The position numbers were made by a program, and so were the translations under genes. A stretch of 20,051 nt of DNA from Collodictyon triciliatum (taxonomy: Eukaryota; CRuMs): NCBI GenBank assembly GCA_043381765.1, contig JBHJMP010000336.1, positions 1 to 20,051 on the forward strand, read 5' to 3'. Within the stretch, counting starts at the first letter, position 1; each line of letters opens with the position of its first letter. Shown here in pieces: positions 1 to 19,700 of this stretch. The notes beneath the pieces are model-generated. The model ran no database searches. It was not told where the DNA came from and saw only the letters and a list, made by a program, of their open reading frames with translations.

Positions 1-102
1 CGTCTCTCTTCTTCTCGTCTCTCTTCTTCTCGTCTCTCTTCTTCTCGTCTCTCTTCTTCTCGTCTCTCTTCTTCTCGTCTCTCTTCTTCTCGTCTCTCTT
101 CT
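1..102. repeat. 15-bp pyrimidine tandem repeat at the window edge
   Basis: Six perfect copies of the 15-mer CGTCTCTCTTCTTCT fill 1-90, followed by a partial copy to about 102. The + strand is entirely pyrimidine apart from one G per unit. It lies upstream of the first recognisable PRP8 splice acceptor (AG at 198-199), so it is probably inside a PRP8 intron. That the sequence begins in mid-array suggests an assembly break rather than a biological boundary. Confidence 0.95.
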
Positions 103-199
103 CGTCATTTGGGTCGAATAGAGATAAGGATTCGGCAGGGGTTTGTTCCTTGTTGAAAGTGGAGCGCACGTTTCCAACATTTTATTCTCTTCTCAATAG
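103..199 (+). other. 3' end of a PRP8 intron, splice acceptor at 198-199
   Basis: PRP8 homology starts abruptly at PWEQV (codon CCG at 201). Just before it is a pyrimidine-rich stretch ending in CAATAG, a good acceptor. The single base G at 200 would complete an ATG codon split by a phase-2 intron, as expected from the human MPWEQ. The open frame continues upstream to about 150 but shows no similarity to PRP8, so I read it as intron. The exon or exons for the first ~107 residues are not in the window. Confidence 0.75.
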
Positions 200-9616
<9,417 letters not shown>

Positions 9617-9780
9617 CCATCACCGCTCCATCACGCCTAAATCATCACATCTTCATCACTCTCGCCACAGATGGGGGCTGCCACAAGAACGTCCCTTCCC
9701 TTCCCTTCCCTTCCCTTCCCTTGTCTTGCCGTCTCTGCCCTGCGCCAGCGCACACCTTCCCGATTTCCATAATAAACAAA
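9617..9780 (+). terminator. PRP8 3' UTR with poly(A) signal AATAAA
   Basis: The stop codon TAA is at 9614-9616. A canonical AATAAA hexamer lies at 9771-9776, about 155 bp downstream, a normal distance for a 3' UTR. Between them is a (CCCTT)6 microsatellite. The cleavage site itself cannot be fixed from sequence alone. Confidence 0.6.
9693..9722. repeat. (CCCTT)6 microsatellite in the PRP8 3' UTR
   Basis: Six perfect copies of the pentamer CCCTT run from 9693 to 9722, between the PRP8 stop codon and the AATAAA signal. Confidence 0.95.
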
Positions 9781-10026
9781 TCTGGAAGATACTATTAATC
9801 CGGCTGAAGTGTGCCCAGTCACTTCCCATTAAGGCGCTCGAGCGGGAAAATGCGCCGCCCAATTCAAATCGAATACGGGCGAACGAGAACGCGTTGGCAG
9901 AAATGCCATTGTCAAGGCGTTGAGACTGTGCGCTGGCGTTTTTGCCGCTGCGAGCGGTGTTTGCCTTGCCGCCTGTCATTGGAGACCATCTTGCAGTTTC
10001 TCGTCTTATCCTCTTTGCTCAACCTT

Positions 10027-10122
10027 ATTCATTTTTTTCCCTTTTTCTTTTTTATTCTCTTTTCTTTCATGTTTCTATTTCTTTTTCTTTTTTTTCTTTT
10101 TCTTTTCTTTTTCTTTTTTTTT
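10027..10122. repeat. T/C-rich pyrimidine tract, about 95 bp
   Basis: An almost unbroken run of T and C, mostly TTTTTC/TTTCTTT units, lies in the intergenic region. It creates open frames encoding Phe/Ser/Leu strings that are not genes. Such tracts can exclude nucleosomes near promoters, but nothing here demonstrates that role. Confidence 0.85.
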
Positions 10123-10196
10123 GCACACCTCGATCCTGAAAGGCCCACCTATGACTCGATCGTTTCGCTGCCATGTGCCGCGCCGCAACATATACA

Positions 10197-10220
10197 CTTT
10201 GGCGGTATTTTCTGACGTCA
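10197..10220. promoter_or_regulatory. CRE palindrome next to an E2F-like element
   Basis: TGACGTCA, the full 8-bp cAMP-response-element consensus bound by CREB/ATF-type bZIP factors, is at 10213-10220. TTTGGCGG, resembling an E2F-type site, starts near 10198. The patch lies about 0.6 kb upstream of the first secure cyclase exon. One exact 8-mer is expected by chance in a window this size roughly one time in three, so the motif alone is weak evidence. Confidence 0.35.
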
Positions 10221-10382
10221 AGCTGTTCCAAATACTAGGGAGAACAGGTCCATGTCAGAGGCCGGTGGCTTGCGTATCGCGCCAGGCTCCTCCCCACAAG
10301 TCATGCGCCCTGGGCGGAGTCTTCTGAGCCAAGTCCGTGGGCAAAACCTCTCCACGTTGCCAGCACGAAACTTGCCATTAGA

Positions 10383-10389
10383 TGAGTCA
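10383..10389. promoter_or_regulatory. AP-1/TRE-type bZIP site TGAGTCA
   Basis: An exact TGAGTCA heptamer lies 163 bp downstream of the CRE, and a GC-box-like GGGCGGAG lies near 10312. All three sit in the GC-richer patch before the cyclase gene. Each is short and could be chance. Confidence 0.25.
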
Positions 10390-10764
10390 GGTGCATCACA
10401 CGCAGAGTTGTCCTCTTCCTTGCAAAATACTCGTTTGCCAGCGCTATCTCTTTCATTAAGGTTTGTATTAAGTTTTTGTTCTCCTCGACTCAGCTTTTAT
10501 CTTTCTTTTTGGGTGCATACTCTTGTTGGCCTTCTCGTCTCTGTGGGATAGATTAAACACTATTTTCTGGTCAGACTATCCAGCATTCACCTAGTTGAAT
10601 TCATTAACTCTCGCCTACTCGCGTTCTGCTTGACGTGTGAATATGTATATAGTGGCAGGGAATCGTTTGTGGGCTCCTTCAAGGTTGGGTTACGAGGGAT
10701 ATCTGTCTCGTTTGTAAGTGTCTTTGCTGCTGTGCACTCGCCTTTTGTTTTCTTCCAAAGATGT

Positions 10765-10779
10765 ATGGTTCGTAAAGAA
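10765..10779 (+). CDS. Possible first coding exon of the cyclase gene (tentative)
   Basis: ATG at 10765 opens a five-codon stretch (MVRKE) followed by a GTTATC donor at 10780. Joined to the acceptor TATAG ending at 10843 it is phase 0 and in frame with the first secure exon, through a 64-nt intron. A short N-terminus would fit, because human ADCY10 also has only about 20 residues before the matching LP segment. This is one of several possibilities; another upstream exon could supply the start. Confidence 0.2.
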
Positions 10780-10843
10780 GTTATCTTTGGCAACGGATAG
10801 CTTTCGTTTTGACTTGAGGCTGTTCAAATGTGATATGGTATAG

Positions 10844-13671
10844 AGAGGAGATGATTCTTTATTTGCATCCGGTTCTTCAAAGGTTGATCAGCTTGTCCCT
10901 TTCCTGCCCAACATGGTAATCGACCACCTCCAGGTTTGCGTTGACAGTGACTGATATATATCATTCGAAAAAAATAAAAATGTCACAATCATACTCTGTA
11001 TCAAGAGTCCCATCGTATTTAACGGGATTTCTCGAATACAACGCGAGTAGTGTGACCCATTCTATTTGTGGATGGTTATTTGTAGGGGTTGGGACATGAG
11101 CCGATCCGCGCAACGTCCAAGAAAGTTTTTGGTTCAATACTCTTTCTTGATATCAAAGGCTACAGGTAGACTTCCATGATTAAAGCTGAAAATTCAGCCG
11201 ATAAAAAAAAGACTTTATGTCAATATTCTCTTTAGAATCCTACTATTTTGCTATTATAAAGTTTGGCAGATATAGTGTTTTGAAATCGAATACTCTACTA
11301 TGACACACAATTGTCACATATTGGAATCGCACCCCTGCAAACAGACAAGACAATGCTGGACATTTATCATATTTTTTTTCCACTTATTCCTTTTCTCGAA
11401 ATTGAATCAGTAAATTAGCTGACATTTTGGCTGACGACACTCGCAATGGAGCAGAAATCTTGAGTCACATTCTTAACTCATTTTTTTCTGGACTTGTTGA
11501 TATTGTTCTTTCAAATGGGGGCGACATTATCAAATTTGCAGGTTCCATTTCTCTCTTTTTATATTAAAGAAAAAGAGGAAAGACTGTTCTAATTAGAAAC
11601 TCACATCCTGCATAACTCCTGATATTATGGTTCATAGGTGATGCAGTTATATGCTTCTTCAGGGCAAACAGCGAACCTGAAGTATCAGAAGCTTTGAAGA
11701 CATCAGCCACATGCGCTTTGAAAGGTTTTAATATTTATTTACATATAGCATTTGTGAGGAAAAACACGGGTCTGTCTTTGACGATAAAAAAATGGGTGTA
11801 ATCACTTTAAATAAATTGGAAGTCGGAAATCATTCAAATAGAATCACTATCAAACCTAACTACAAACAATTTCATTGAAACGTAATAGCCTGCGAGAAAT
11901 TGAATAATTTTCCAATTAATGAAGAGGAGAATGTTTACCTTACGATGCATGCCTCTATTGGGGCTGGGGAATTAACAGCATTTTTCGTGGGAGGACACGA
12001 GGTTTCCACATATTACACTAACATTGAAATAATCCCCTCTGCTAGCACTTTTTGATCACTCTTTGCCGGTAAAAGTAAAGCATACAAAAAAATCAGAATT
12101 TGAATATTTTTTTTTATCATTTTATGTAGGATAAATGGGAATTCTTTATGACCGGGGAACCTTTTGAAAGTATAGAGTATACAGGAAAAGTAACTAATAG
12201 ATTGAATTGTGATGGATTCCATAAACAAGCCGTTTTTTGTTTTTGTTTTTGTTAGGGACTATAAAAATGCACTTTTTTCCTTTCTCTTTTCATTACTTAA
12301 CTGCAGTTCCTTTTGGTATCTTATAGTTAGTTCATAATTCTGGGGATATATACATGACCATCAGCAACTATGAATTGATTAAAAAAAGTGTTACTGTGCA
12401 GCATATTCCAAGGCTTAATGTGTGTATTAGTATTCTTTCTTTTTTTTTTTAATCAAGGATGCGCAATCAATCATCATTTCTACTGACCTGCTAAATATTT
12501 TTATAATTAAAACCCCTCACAATATAATAAAAGGTGGTCAGGCTGATAGGAATGGATGCATTAGAATCTCAACCGCTATGTGGTCTTAACAAGCACTCTG
12601 GTATTAATTTAATTTTCACTTTTCTTCCTTTATTCGATAATTTTGTTTTTACTTTTACTTTAAACTGCGGACCTAAACAAGTTGATTTATCAATTCCTTT
12701 TCTTTTCTTTTTTTATATACCCAAATAACTAGATTATATTCCCGAACAATCCATCCGAGCTTGTATCGTAAACCCAGTTTTAATTGCTGTTGACGCTGCA
12801 AAGATTCACTGGATCTCAGAAATACGGTAACGACAACCCAACGCTCGATTCTATTTGTAGTATGAATAAACAGCTCCAGAAATTGACCCCGGTGCGCTGA
12901 TTCAGAACGGTCTCTGTCCTCTTCTGTTCACTGGGAGGCATTTCATTAAAGGAGAGTTCTCTGGGTAACAATTCAAGCCAAAATCGATTTAGCGTTCATC
13001 GCATACATATTTAGTTAGCACGAATTAACAACAGAGTTCATTTTTACATTCGAACTTGGCCCTACAGACTTGTGGCAAAACTGTTTTCTGCACATGCAAC
13101 AAGGAATTCGAGAATTTGGCGGGATTATTCGGCAATGGTTAGTAGATGACAAAGGCGCCACACTTGTTGCAGGTAATTGATTCAAAATTTTTCATAGCAA
13201 CCAAAACGTATTTACCTTTTGCCTATGTGTGTCGAAAATGAATAATAACATCTGTCCCTGATGCCTTTTTTTTTTTAAAAAAAAATATTTATGTTCTGAT
13301 AAAAAAAAAATAATCGGCCAATATGGCTTTCAGCTTTCGGCTTGCCAGGTGCAGCGCATGAAGATGATGTAACGCGAGCAGTTAGGAGTGCAATGTCAAT
13401 CAAAACACGGATTAATGCCATCGGCATGAGTGTGCGTTTATCCTCTCCTCCATATCACCTAATATTTTTTTTAATTCTTTATCTCGTTTTGACTGTTTTA
13501 TTCTATATAAAAACCAAGCTAATGTTTTTTTTAGTGCTCTCTAGGAGTTACTACGGGCAAAGTGTACATAGGACTCATCGGAAATAAAAAGCGTTGTGAA
13601 TACTCGATGGTTGGGGACATAGTCAACATGGCTGCCCGTCTTATGATTGGTTTGGCTTTACCTTTCGTGGT

Positions 13672-13726
<55 letters not shown>

Positions 13727-16700
13727 TTCACCTTATGACACAGTTGGGTATCTGCATAATTTAAGATAAAGGATTTTCAACATTTTCTAATATATCATTA
13801 TATTACTTTACAAGACCTTACATTTATTCTATCACATAGCCGCTGATGATGGGATTTTATGTGATACAACAACCCAGCAGAGTGCAAGTGTATGTTCATT
13901 CTTTACATAGTCTCGTTTTGAATAGATTTTCCCAATATTTACCAGAGTATTGCAGTTAATTTTCTTCTTAAAAAAACTGATATTATAAATTGTCTATATA
14001 CAGATTACATTCGAGGAGGTGGCTTTACTCTCACTCAAAGGGAAAAGGAGAAAAGTGCCAGTTTTTCGACCAACTGGTATCAAGTACAAGAAGAAAGACC
14101 AAATAGTATGTTAACCAGTAGCATGTATACTCCTCTAATGAATACTAAATTTGCGATGAAACATTTTCACTCTTTGGAGAAGTATGATTGATGGAGAAAA
14201 GAAAACTGACTCAAAAAATAAAGGACTTGCTTATCGGAAGGGAAAAAGAAATTGCACTTTTGACTAGCATTATAGAGGCCTTAGATACTGAAGAGGGTCC
14301 TGTCGATGTGATTGTAATCGAGGTTTTTAAGCTGTATCCCTTTTTTGACACATATGAGAGTCACTGTGAATAAAAATAATAATAATTAGAATCAGTTAGG
14401 GCAGGGAATTAATTTATGAAAAAAAATTAAAGGGTCCACCTGGCATTGGTAAGACCAGCATTGTGAATGAAGCAATAACAATCGCGGAGTCGATGAAGGT
14501 TATTATTTATTTATTTAGTATCTATTTATTTGGATATATTATATTATAGTATAGTATAGTATAGTATAATCCAATTCAATTTTTTTTTTTTTTGTAAAAT
14601 ATTGGAATCCTAAAAATCAGTAGACTCTTTAAACCATAATATAAATGAATGACCGAAGCTATTTATTTCTAAAGTATGTTTCTCACATGCGGTTGTTTTG
14701 TTTGCTATTCACAGGTCGAAGTCATCACTTCAGAAGGAGATGCGTTGCAAAAGGACAAGATTTATCATTGCTGGTCCAAAGTCTTTGAGCAAATATTCGA
14801 TCGTAATGTTTTATTCCATCATTCATTCAGCGCCATGGCACCAAATTGTATTGAAGTATCAATTCATTGAATGTAGAAAAAAAACCACTGTTGAAGACCT
14901 TGTAACACGATTGTGATTGCTTTATCTAATTTATCATCAGTGGATGAGACGTTGGATATCAGCTCTAGAAAATCAATTGTAGAGGAGTTTTTTGATGAAT
15001 ACATGCCGGAAAGAAAGAAGCTAATACCCCTTTTAAATATAATATTTCCTTTGGAGTACCCTGAAAATGATACAACAAGTAATTTAATTGTTTCATTTGG
15101 AACATTCGAGATATACCATGAATTATTATATCTATTTCTCAACTTGGCAAAATATAGAAAATCCTTCTTTTCTTTTTCTTGTGTCTTAATACTCATACAA
15201 CCAAAACTTTCAAGCCTCAATGACCGCCCAGTGTAAAGCAAGCAATACAGAGGATTTTCTCATCGAGATATTGTCAAAGTATATTCTCAATAAGCGGATT
15301 TTAATTGTATTTGAGGATGTTCACAACATCGATAGGTTTGTAATTTTCTAATAAGATGGATTGGATTACTGACATGGCATATTCTAGAATTATTTCTATT
15401 TTTTTTTTAAAAAAAACTCTTACAGACGTGCCACCAAATAACCATAAATCATTGCCTACTGCTCTCTCAGGTCTTCATGGGATTTAATCCTAGCCTTGTA
15501 CCAGATCAATTACAGATTCGGCTTGATTATGACCACACGTGGGATGAGCGCTGTTTTTCCAGTAATGAGCTACATCTTTCTTTGCATGACTATGTATGAT
15601 AAAAAAATGATATAATTTCACCCCTGTGTTATTATCTTGATACTTAATTAAACGAGAATCTTCAGAGCAACATCCTTGCCAGCCAACCATCTACGCAAAT
15701 ACTCAAAATTGAAGGACTTAACCAAAATTCTATGTTTACTTTAGTTACAAACTATTTAGGAACAAAGTAAGATTGCTCTCTCTTTTCAGGAAAAAAATAA
15801 GTCAAAATCTATTGCTGTCTATGTTAATTTGATCAACGTGATTTTTTCCTATCTTTCCTTTCTTTCCTATCTTTTTTTTTTGCATCATATGTATTCTTAA
15901 AAATAAATGAATGATACAGTTACGTATCCAAAACTGTTGCTTCCTATATTACCACCAAAGCTCAAGGAAATCCATTTTTTGCGGAGCAGCTCACGGATTA
16001 TCTCATTGATTCCGATATGTAGAGTTGTTTTATTGGCTCATATTATGTACATCGTATTGCTTCAAAATATTTTTGAATATAATAACATGTTAAATAACTG
16101 ATGTACCATTTTTGTTATACAGAATAACGATGGATGATGGTAGAGTAACGGTTTCCGAGCATGTAAGTCTCCATACCAAGCGCATATATAATCAAGCTAA
16201 TCTGGTTATTTTTCAGATGATTTGGTATTTGAACACCAAGATTGCAATATTTCTTTCGCCTACATTTTTCTTCTGAAATGGGATTGCTAGATTAAGGACA
16301 TCTATGAAATGCCTGTGCCTGATTCAGTGGAGAGGATAGTGTTATCAAGATTGGATTCACTGACAGAATCCCAAAGGCACATTTTAAAAGGTTGTTGCTT
16401 CAGATTAGCGCAGTAGATGAAAATTTATTTCCAAAATATTCTTGATGATGCTTCTCGATTTATTCTGAAAAATAATAATAATAAGAATTATTATTATTCC
16501 CTTCCTTTTTCAAGTGGGAAGCATTTTTGGCAGAGTGTTTGCGCAAAATTCCATTCATTATATTCTCAAGGCAGATGGAATAGCTGAGGACTTGAATGGT
16601 GCAATTAACAGATAACACACTTTCGAAATATATCAGGAATTATATAATCCCTTTTATTATTATTATTATTATTATTACTATTACTATTACTATTACTATT

Positions 16701-19700
16701 ACTATTATTATTACTATTACTATTACTATTACTATTACTATTACTATTACTATTACTATTACTATTACTATTACTATTACTATTACTATTACTATTACTA
16801 TTACTATTACTATTACTATTACTATTACTNNNNNNNNNNNNNNNNNNNNNNNNNNNNNNNNNNNNNNNNNNNNNNNNNNNNNNNNNNNNNNNNNNNNNNN
16901 NNNNNNNNNNNNNNNNNNNNNNNNNNNNNTACTATTACTATTACTATTACTATTACTATTACTATTACTATTACTATTACTATTACTATTACTATTACTA
17001 TTACTATTACTATTACTATTACTATTACTATTAGTATTACTATTACGAGTTTGTAAACCTATGCCTATTGAGCTATCAACTTTTAAAAAAAAAATTATAA
17101 ATTGAAATCACAGACCTCGTTGAATGCGGAATTTTGGCGGTTCATACCAATTCCTCTGCACCTAGTCCGACATCACCGCCCACAAGATTAAATAGATTTT
17201 CTAGAAAGCTATCTAAAATGTATTTTATTTTTAAAAATTTTTTTGTCACCAATACTGGTGTACATTTTTTTTAACATATGTAATTTTTTAGCCGCCCACG
17301 ATTTCATTTTACTCATGTGGATTGAAATGTAAACCTGAACAAGTGTTATCCCCGAATATCATTCTAAATCAGTGTTCATCCAAATAGGAGCAACGGCACA
17401 CATTCCTCGAATTTATCTGAAAGGTTGGAGAGCCCTCGCCCGGTCTTTGGAAAGGAGCAATCGTACTGTTTCATCACCTTTCAAAACTTCCATATATATG
17501 TGTTTGTTTTCATCCGTATTGTGACCTCAAATTCTCCAGATTCTTCGATGCTCTGAGTGGGAGCGGAAAATCCAGGTCATCAAGTATCGAATCCCATCAT
17601 AGGCCTCCCACCAAACGCTTCTCATATGTAACTCTGCTAATGCACGTAAATTTCCCTTCCTGTTATTATCTGTAGATGGAATGAGAAGGAGCGATTTCGA
17701 AAAAAAAATCACGATTTTTACCGATGTTAAATCTGACAGAAATCGAACATGGCGCCTGTCGGATCCATATACCGATTCAGAAACATCGTGACTAGAGATG
17801 TAACTTACAATTCTATGACCCTTGCCCACAGAAAAAATCTACATCAAGTGGTTGCTGGTAAGATAAGAGTTAAGACATAACAAAGAGTATATTAAACTGA
17901 CTTGCAAATTGGTGTAAAAACAAAGGATTTTGGTTTTATCGAATTTTTGTTGGGATTAAACGAATTCAATCTTGAGTCTTCTATGTCGTGAAATTAACAT
18001 TTAATTATGATTAGAGTGGTACGAAGAAACTTATATCACTGACTTCAAATTTGTAAGCCCTTTACTGGCTCATCACTGGTCGCTTGCGGGTCGGTCCGAC
18101 AAAGCGGTAAGTTTTCAAAATAGATTTTTCTCTTTTCTTTCATTATCATTATCATTATCATTATCATTATCATTATCATTATCATTATCATTATCATTAT
18201 CATTATCATTATCATTATCATTATCATTATCATTATCATTATCATATCATTATCATTATAACGCGTCATACATGCATTAATATTAACAAAAACCATCATG
18301 GCGATAAAAGGGTGAATAAAAACATAGAGAAAAGGACACATATAATCATGCCATAGATGCATAAAATGCTCTAATGACAATTCTTGAAATAATTCAATCC
18401 CGATGGTTATTCAGATTGAATTCCTGGAGCGGTCAGGTCAACAGGCTCTGGACTGTTTTTCTAACCACGAGGCGATTGGATTCTTTTCCAAAGCTATCGA
18501 CCTTGCTGGGTTTGTTGAAACGGTGAGTCGAATATACTCATAATGAAATGACCTATGTATTCTATTCCATTGGAGGGACCTTTAGAAAAAATACCGATAT
18601 GCTCAGCTTTTACATCTTTATCGATTAACTTTTATTTTATTCACTTGTGGTTTCTCTGTTCTGTCATTCTGCAAAAAAAAAAAAAAATGATAGGAGGATA
18701 TCTCATCAATCCAGTTGGCGTACTGGAACATATCCATCGCCGAAGCATATCTAGGGTTGGGAATAGTAGGTTCTGCATCAGAGCATCTCAAACCTGTGAG
18801 TAAATGTTTTAAATCATTCTTCTCAAAAGCAACACATGATTTAGCTCGATTCAGATCATATGTAATTGCTCTTTTACCTTTTGAGATCATTCTTCTGGAT
18901 AAGTACATTACCTTCCCTCCAAAAGCCTCGCCTTTAAGCACACATTTTAATTGATAATTTCCTATAATTCAACCTAACGTCATTCTATTCATGTAAACTA
19001 ATCAAAATTTCAACTACCAAAGGCCCTGGAGTTACTCGGGGAGCCACTTCCTACTGGTAATTTTGACCTGAAGCAAAAAATCCTCACGGAGTCATCACGC
19101 CAACTCTTCAGAAGCTTTTGCTGCTTTTGTATCAGGTTGTGAACTACACGATCTTTCAACATGTATATGTATTATACTATATATATCCATTAAATAGCCC
19201 AAACAAAATGCCTATGTAATTATTTTCTGAATTAAAATTCCTATTCTTTTAAAATAAAAAAGTAACCAACACAGAGGGTACACAATGCGGGCGTTGCTCA
19301 TAAGAGCCCATGAAATGAACACAACTATATATTACTTCAATCACGAACGAAGCCTGGTACCATTCCTTTTTGATTTCATATATCCCTACGCTCGCCTATT
19401 TTATTTTTGCATAGCTTTCAAATTATCAATCTTCGTTTAACAACTAGTGTCTATACTCGGCTCTGCGAGCTCTAAATCTGGCTCAGGTTTGTCACCTTCT
19501 TATCTGATTAGTGCACCTATTTCTTCGTCAATCAAAACATAGGAAAAAATCAAGACGCAGATAAAATTAGACATATTATTTCGGAAATATATTATGGACC
19601 TAATTCAGACACTGACTTTCTATAGCATCTTTAGCTCGAAACCATTTTTATGACAAAAAAATCAACCATAGGATCAATTTGAAGATACTGTATCACTAGC

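Larger units (their letters stand above)
9781..10843. other. Intergenic region between PRP8 and the cyclase gene
   Basis: I recognise no gene here. Open frames on the + strand around 9811-10327 run through a pyrimidine tract and are compositional. A 99-codon frame at 10252-10551 has no recognisable domain. The segment 10130-10450 is GC-richer than its surroundings and carries promoter-like motifs, listed separately. Downstream of about 10450 the sequence becomes AT-richer again and leads into the 5' end of the cyclase gene. No tRNA or rRNA signature was seen. Confidence 0.6.

Noticed and set aside
150-199. Open frame upstream of PWEQV as PRP8 coding sequence
   Set aside because: The residues do not match the strongly conserved PRP8 segment expected there, and a good pyrimidine-AG acceptor ends at 199 with the right phase.
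9811-10327. Overlapping open frames with Phe/Ser/Leu strings
   Set aside because: They are translations of the T/C tract. No start context, domain or splice structure supports them.
10252-10551. 99-codon open frame starting with ATG between the genes
   Set aside because: No recognisable motif; its C-terminal half is a translation of T/C-rich DNA. It overlaps the promoter-like patch. A small unknown gene cannot be excluded.
16596-17105. 169-codon frame of Ile-Thr and Leu repeats across the N run
   Set aside because: It is only the reading of the TTACTA array and includes unknown bases.
17292-17316. Possible 25-nt cyclase exon (RPRFHFTH)
   Set aside because: It resembles the family's F.H motif, but including it leaves phase 0 where the next exon needs phase 2, and the real motif (YRFRNIV) is found at 17740. 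Skipping it restores phase.
18045-18380. Antisense frame with alternating Met-Ile
   Set aside because: Reading of the CATTAT array; it overlaps a real cyclase exon on the other strand.
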